Shown here piece after piece: positions 43,311 to 45,433 of a stretch of DNA of 45,433 nucleotides. This stretch comes from Cytophagales bacterium (GTDB lineage Bacteria; Bacteroidota; Bacteroidia; Cytophagales; Cyclobacteriaceae), in NCBI GenBank assembly GCA_003500135.1, contig DNTA01000120.1:1-45433 (forward strand). The letters are read 5' to 3'. The stretch's first letter is position 1; each line of letters begins with the position of its first letter. The notes under the pieces were generated by a model that was given only the letters and a program-made list of their open reading frames with translations, ran no database searches and was not told the DNA's origin. A program made the translations under genes and the position numbers.

Positions 43311-43338
43311 CCTGTAACTTTAAACCTATAACTTTAAA
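43311..43338. repeat. Two tandem 14-bp units
   Basis: CCTGTAACTTTAAA is followed at once by CCTATAACTTTAAA, one mismatch, in the 101-bp gap between convergent genes. No hairpin with a T run was found there. Confidence 0.6.
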
Positions 43339-43349
43339 CTATTCAACCG

Positions 43350-43844
43350 CTACTCCATCACCACCGGAGGTGAGGCATTATAGCCATCCAATGCAAACTT
43401 CCATTTGCCGTCAGCGGGGTCTTTTTTCAATACGGTGACAAACTTGCCATACGATTCCCTTTCATCCCTTTCTTTTGTAACCACCAGCAGCTTGTAATAC
43501 CCGGCATCCACCACCATTTTTTCGCCTTGCATGCGCTTCTCTATTTTGAAAGAAATCCTGAGTTGATCGCCGTTTTCAGCGGCGTTCCGGAACATTCCCT
43601 CGAATCCGTCGATGAAACTGTCGATCCCCTTTTGAATTTTCTGATTCCCGTCAGGACTCATGTACAACGCAGATTCAAAATACACCTCATGAAGCAGCCT
43701 GGCCTCTAATTTTTCATAGGCCTCCGTCATTTTTTCATAAGGCCGGTCCAATTCATGATCATTGTCCTGTGCCTGCCCTATTAGAAAAAACAGGCTGAAA
43801 AATGCCGTAAGCGGGAACCTAAAGAAGTAAGTGATATCTTTCAT
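43350..43844 (-). CDS. Secreted small protein, NTF2/SnoaL-like
   Basis: A 164-aa protein with a signal peptide (about 1-25, ending GQAQ). After it come an N-terminal helix (YEKMTEAYEKLEARLLHEVY) and curved-sheet strands ending in DGKWKFALDGYNASPP, typical of DUF4440/SnoaL-like folds. The family covers many unrelated ligand-binding roles. Periplasmic or exported. Function unknown. Confidence 0.7.
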   Translation of the reverse strand: MKDITYFFRFPLTAFFSLFFLIGQAQDNDHELDRPYEKMTEAYEKLEARLLHEVYFESALYMSPDGNQKIQKGIDSFIDGFEGMFRNAAENGDQLRISFKIEKRMQGEKMVVDAGYYKLLVVTKERDERESYGKFVTVLKKDPADGKWKFALDGYNASPPVVME

Positions 43845-43948
43845 AACAATTGCTTGTATAGGGTGATCGTTCGAAAGGTACTAAAAGAATAAAAGATAAT
43901 GGCTTTTACTTAAAGTATAAGTAGGAATACGTTCAAATGACCAGCGCC

Positions 43949-43978
43949 TTGTTCCATTATTCCGAATTTGTAAGTTTG
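43949..43978 (+). promoter_or_regulatory. Bacteroidota-type promoter upstream of the 135-aa gene
   Basis: TTG (43949-43951), a 19-bp spacer and TAAGTTTG (43971-43978) fit the TTG-N19-TAnnTTTG consensus exactly. The next + strand gene starts 191 bp downstream, so either the leader is long or a short unseen gene lies between. The 325-bp gap 43845-44169 holds nothing else I can support. Confidence 0.5.
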
Positions 43979-44169
43979 GGTTTCTCAGAACCGTTGGTGA
44001 TTTCAACCAAATTTTTAATTTTGAATAATTGTACATTTCCTGATATGAATCTTTACTATTTTCAGTTGTTTCATCAAGCAGCATTTATTTCATTAGTACG
44101 ATTAGTAAGAATTAAAATAATTATCACTTATTTGAGATTTAAATTTCCAGCAGATTAAACGCGCACACT

Positions 44170-44577
44170 ATGTTGAAACGACTTATTTTTATCCTAATCG
44201 TTACGATTCCGGCCATTGCACATGGACAAATCGGGGTTGATTTTCATTATTCCAACCTTCCCTTTTTTGGGGTCCATTATGAAATAGCAGAAAGGTTCAG
44301 ACCAGAAATTCGATTTGGAACGGACACATTCCTCGAGGACATTTCATTTGAAGGTGTTGTTACCTACGATATTTTGAACAAAGCAGACTATGAACTGTAT
44401 GCAGGCCTGGGTGGTAGAACCAATGATTTTTCGGGATTAGTTATTCCCATAGGTATGAATTTTTATCCATTTGAAGAAAAACAGTTCGGATTTCACTTTG
44501 AAGTGGCTCCGATCTTAGGGGAATCTGATATACTTAGAGGCAGCCTGGGATTGCGATATAGGTTTCAAAGGGAATAA
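44170..44577 (+). CDS. Small outer-membrane beta-barrel-like protein (135 aa)
   Basis: A signal peptide (1-20, ending IAHGQ) precedes alternating amphipathic strands: IGVDFHYSNLPFFGVHYEI, FRPEIRFGTD, YELYAGLGGRTNDF, GFHFEVAPIL and a C-terminal GLRYRFQRE ending in an aromatic strand typical of barrels. Role unknown. A 41-bp piece of a paralogue lies in the scar at 40872. Confidence 0.75.
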   Translation: MLKRLIFILIVTIPAIAHGQIGVDFHYSNLPFFGVHYEIAERFRPEIRFGTDTFLEDISFEGVVTYDILNKADYELYAGLGGRTNDFSGLVIPIGMNFYPFEEKQFGFHFEVAPILGESDILRGSLGLRYRFQRE

Positions 44578-44710
44578 CCAACAAAGACAGTCCACACTGG
44601 TGATACTTCACAGCATGGCACACATACGGTAAATTGTATCTTGTAGAATAGTCGAACCTACACGTCAAAAAGAGTGGGTCATACAATGAGATCCCGAAAC
44701 TTGACCACTA

Positions 44711-45105
44711 TTAAATAGCCGATATCCCCCTATTAAGCAAAAGCCTGGCCTCTATTTTTTGAGGGATGGTCGCCGCCTAATACATCGGGTTTTCATTTAT
44801 GGTGGCACCACTTTCCCCCTACTCATCGGTTGAGATGTTAGCATGGCCAAGGGTTAAAAAGATATCTGTATTTTCCGGTCGGCAGGTTGCCCCGGTTCGC
44901 AAAAAGATCTGTTTCAGATCACTTTTTGCATTCCAAAAACGGAACTGAAAATCACCCTGCAAGCCAAACGGGCCATCTCCGATTTTTTTGTTGAAAAATA
45001 CATATACCAGGCCCCGGGTTGATCCTGGCCCGCCTGCTACGCCAATGAACCTGTAGAAACAGAAAAAAGTAATGCCAAAACGAGAATTATTTTTCTCAAA
45101 TACAT
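44711..45105 (-). pseudogene. DUF2490 outer-membrane protein, multiply disrupted
   Basis: From ATG 45105 the - strand gives a signal peptide (MYLRKIILVLALLFSVSTGS), then a TAG at 45037-45039 where the mature chain should start, then QAGQDQPGAWYMYF. A frame change near 44,995, in a T run, leads to FFNKKIGDGPFGLQGDFQFR, SDLKQIFLRTG, LGHANISTDE. TAG codons follow at 44819-44821 and 44777-44779, between which GESGATINENPMY reads correctly; AATIPQKIEARLLLNR follows before homology ends. This is a DUF2490 family protein with three nonsense codons, one frameshift and a lost C-terminal half. Confidence 0.75.
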
Positions 45106-45433
45106 TTTTGATACTTCGCCAATATTTATGCAAAGATATAAGGCCAACCCATACATATTATGATATGGTATCACATCGTTCACATGAATATAAAAAGCAG
45201 GGCTTCATGGATAACTTACCTTTGTAAAATTGTGGGGTGTGCAAACAACCCCGCAAAGTCACCGTCGCGACTCATTCAACTTTCCGCGGTGACTTGGTGA
45301 AGTTACGGCGGTGAGTTTATGGCCGTGTAATAGCCTTAGTGGTAAAATGACGGTAACATCCCAGTCCTGTAATCACTTTACAGCTCATAATCCTTACTTC
45401 AATCATGCCCTGTAATTAGGGCCTGCTTAAAAA
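45106..45433. other. 328-bp non-coding interval to the window end
   Basis: No gene seen. An inverted repeat AAGTCACCG (45256-45264) / CGGTGACTT (45287-45295) spans a 22-nt loop. A shorter one, GCCCT (45407-45411) / AGGGC (45418-45422), is followed by CTGCTTAAAAA at the window edge. Neither has a T tract in the window. Confidence 0.4.

Noticed and set aside
43881..44158. Small open frames on both strands before the outer-membrane gene
   Set aside because: Low-complexity, no start context; a consensus promoter lies inside them.
1..45433. CRISPR arrays, tRNA or rRNA genes
   Set aside because: No regularly spaced repeats, no cloverleaf with CCA-type ends and no rRNA-like conserved blocks were seen by eye.

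Overview
The window looks like a chromosomal segment of a Bacteroidota bacterium, most likely of the Cytophagia lineage. The signs are a decayed SprB-type gliding-adhesin repeat at the left edge, DUF2490-type and other small outer-membrane proteins, promoters of the TTG-N19-TAnnTTTG type, weak Shine-Dalgarno sites and A/T-rich intergenic DNA. I do not name a genus. I saw no rRNA, tRNA or CRISPR array.

Left part (0.5-12.4 kb): a PlsC-like acyltransferase, then a compact module for interconversion of succinate and propionate. MeaB (- strand) stands divergent to a + strand run of methylmalonyl-CoA epimerase, carboxyltransferase, OadG-like anchor, biotin carrier, Na+-pumping beta subunit, CoA-transferase and both methylmalonyl-CoA mutase subunits. 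Together they encode a Na+-translocating methylmalonyl-CoA decarboxylase plus the enzymes that feed it. A strong terminator closes the run.

Middle (12.6-21.1 kb): a sterol-desaturase-family hydroxylase, cardiolipin synthase, a small unknown gene with a clear promoter and terminator, a structured leader before a small membrane protein and an MgtC-like protein, a frameshifted Wzx-like flippase pseudogene, a secreted Gfo/Idh/MocA protein and two tandem medium-chain dehydrogenases.

21.4-34.7 kb: an uncharacterised two-gene unit (939-aa membrane-anchored protein plus 612-aa TPR protein); a sugar module (Na+/solute symporter, secreted aldose epimerase, truncated ribulokinase); a four-helix membrane protein; an orphan response regulator; a lipid kinase divergent from a MATE exporter with twin operator-like sites between them; a protein of three helicase-associated domains; and a YtxH-like protein.

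35.2-39.3 kb: a - strand operon etfB-etfA-bifunctional nuclease-nucleoside transporter, facing a small TPR gene.

39.3-45.4 kb is an accessory graveyard: a broken PAS sensor, IS1634- and IS66-type transposase remnants, an IS66 fragment joined to a piece of an outer-membrane gene related to one 3.4 kb away, a dead DUF433/DUF5615 toxin-antitoxin pair cut at a hairpin repeat, two families of paired dispersed repeats, a flavin-oxidoreductase-fold gene, an A/T-rich possible nuclease gene, two small secreted or outer-membrane proteins and a DUF2490 pseudogene with four lesions. The least explained items are the TPR pair, the leader before the MgtC-like gene and the paired GGA-loop hairpin repeats.
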